Part shown: one piece after another, positions 40,087-41,077 of the stretch
Layout: each line of letters opens with the position of its first letter
Position numbering within the stretch: the first letter of the stretch is position 1
Assembly: GCA_003402705.1 (NCBI GenBank)
Contig: QQNF01000032.1
Coordinates: forward strand, 1 to 41,077
Length of the DNA stretch: 41,077 bases
Origin: Verrucomicrobiota bacterium
Lineage (GTDB): Bacteria > Verrucomicrobiota > Verrucomicrobiia > Verrucomicrobiales > V1-33
Direction of reading: 5' to 3'
Translations under genes and position numbers: made by a program
The notes under the pieces: model-generated
Seen by the model: the letters and a program-made list of their open reading frames with translations, nothing else
Database searches by the model: none
Told to the model about the DNA's origin: nothing

Positions 40087-41077
40087 TTGCCCCCCCCCCT
40101 CTACTCCCGAGGCATTTGTGCCGGTCTGGTGGCTGCTTTGATGGCGACTGTGCCGGTGATTGCTGAGGTTCCTGGCCCTGTGAAGGTTAAGATTCCTTTT
40201 GCTGCCACGGTGATCAAAGCAGGTGACCGGTATCTGATTCAGGTTCCGGCGCGGCCGGGGCAGATTTACTGCCTTGAGGTTCCGGATGGGTCGGGTGGGA
40301 TTACGTTTGCGGGTGTTCCGGGGTCTGCGGTTTACGCGCAGAGCGATACAGTTGGGTGGCCGCTGGAGTTGACTGGCACGGTGGTGGGGGCGAAAGAAGA
40401 TGGGAATTCGGCGGGGGCGTCGGCTGGGGCTTCGCCACCGGCGGCGGGAGGCACGGTGCTGCTGCCGCTGACAATCGAGGTGTCGGAGTCACTGGGGACG
40501 CACGTGCGGTTGCTGGTGGGCGGCGCGAGTCCGTGGGTGGCGGTCGCGGAGGTGGCATTTCCGCGGGTGACGTTCGAGGGGTTTGCGGATCTTCCGACGG
40601 CGACGGGTGTGCGCTGCACGGCCCTTTCGACTCGGGTGGTGACGGCACCGATCGGGGCGACGGAGCCGGGCAAGGCCGCGCTGACGTTGGAGCAGCAGCA
40701 GGAGTTTGATGCGATTCTCGCAGGGTTGCCGCAACTGATTGCGGCTGCGACGCTGCCGCCGGGAGCGACTCCGGCGCTGGGAACTGGGGGCACGTCTCCG
40801 CTTGCGGCGTCGCGCTATTTCCGGGTGGCGATGTACGTGGTCGACAGCAACGGAAACGGGTTTGCCGATGCGGATGAACTGGCGGGCGGGATGAAGCCAT
40901 TCGCGAGGCCGGGCGAGCCTGGGTATGTGAACGCCACTGGTGCGGGAGTCAACGGTGTTGGCGGGATGTCGCCGATCTGGGACAGGGACGAAGACTTCTC
41001 TCCTGATTTCGAGGAGATTGCGGCTGGAACGTCGATGTTCGAGAAGCGCTATGCACCGGTCGTGCTGACGTGTCAGA
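40087..41077 (+). CDS. Secreted protein, 5' start uncertain at a poly-C tract, 3' end outside the window
   Basis: One frame is open from 40084 past the window end and includes an ATG at 40141. Upstream in the same frame lies RGICAGLVAALMATVPVIAE, a good signal peptide core, so the true start must be earlier. The only in-frame candidate is TTG at 40087. The ATG at 40077 leads in through a run of ten Cs but is out of frame by one base; nine Cs would join it (MLILAPPPLYSRGIC...). The visible 312 codons from 40141 are beta-rich (VKVKIPFAATVIKAGDRYLI) and end with a dockerin-like Ca loop DSNGNGFADADELAGG. Family unknown. Neither start has a Shine-Dalgarno sequence. Confidence 0.75.
   Translation, partial: MPPPLYSRGICAGLVAALMATVPVIAEVPGPVKVKIPFAATVIKAGDRYLIQVPARPGQIYCLEVPDGSGGITFAGVPGSAVYAQSDTVGWPLELTGTVVGAKEDGNSAGASAGASPPAAGGTVLLPLTIEVSESLGTHVRLLVGGASPWVAVAEVAFPRVTFEGFADLPTATGVRCTALSTRVVTAPIGATEPGKAALTLEQQQEFDAILAGLPQLIAAATLPPGATPALGTGGTSPLAASRYFRVAMYVVDSNGNGFADADELAGGMKPFARPGEPGYVNATGAGVNGVGGMSPIWDRDEDFSPDFEEIAAGTSMFEKRYAPVVLTCQ
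40090..40099 (+). repeat. Homopolymeric C10 tract at the start of a secreted-protein gene
   Basis: Ten consecutive Cs (40090-40099) lie between the ATG at 40077 and the signal peptide codons. With one C fewer the ATG is in frame with the ~310 codons downstream. Tracts of this kind and place are known phase-variation switches, though a sequencing indel would look the same. Confidence 0.8.

Overview
The window reads as chromosomal DNA from a high-GC member of the PVC group, most likely Verrucomicrobia. This is inferred from family content rather than a marker gene: three secreted DUF1080 (3-keto-disaccharide hydrolase-like) proteins, a Tat-exported DUF1501 protein, a fused CobA-HemD, and many small secreted proteins of unknown function. 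No rRNA, tRNA, CRISPR array, insertion sequence or phage gene was seen.

Layout. 1-5.8 kb (+): the tail of a membrane protein, a large membrane protein, the wreck of a HAD phosphatase, two secreted proteins, a PhoH-type ATPase and an NfeD protein. 5.9-9.5 kb: an accessory stretch with small unknown genes (an RPGMYLG-motif protein, an ABM-fold protein, a lipoprotein, a proline-tailed protein) and two families of degenerate intergenic repeats. 9.6-13.2 kb (-): typA and the DUF1501 gene. 13.3-16.4 kb (+): an AT-rich control region and two overlapping genes for P-loop ATPases of the archaeal-type/STAND kind. 16.4-18.2 kb (-): a lipoprotein amidohydrolase. 18.3-23.9 kb (+): cobA-hemD, clpC, aroB. 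23.9-24.8 kb (-): a small membrane protein and a GNAT acetyltransferase. 24.9-26.3 kb (+): two DUF1080 proteins. 26.3-31.4 kb (-): a compact run of phosphohexomutase, lnt, a 4HBT thioesterase and an AEC transporter. 31.4-35.5 kb (+): an RlmI-like methyltransferase, a secreted protein, a third DUF1080 protein, ruvX and a DedA protein. 35.5-38.0 kb (-): mutS. 38.1-40.0 kb (+): a pseudopilin-like protein, then thyA and folA overlapping. 40.1 kb to the end (+): a secreted protein running off the window, with a 10-C tract at its 5' end.

A window-wide feature is that the + strand is G-rich over C in almost every gene whichever way the gene points: + genes end codons in G, - genes in C. This fits one replication strand across the window. 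The second ATPase gene is the clear exception, being strongly C-rich on the + strand. The first ATPase gene and the 6.4-9.4 kb stretch are near neutral. Together with the AT-rich control region this marks 13.3-16.4 kb as a probable acquired module, and it is the best candidate here for an undescribed system. Its function cannot be told from sequence.

Most other genes are housekeeping: translation and stress (typA, clpC, phoH-like), envelope (lnt, DedA, NfeD), tetrapyrrole and aromatic synthesis (cobA-hemD, aroB), DNA repair and processing (mutS, ruvX), and thymidylate/folate metabolism (thyA-folA).
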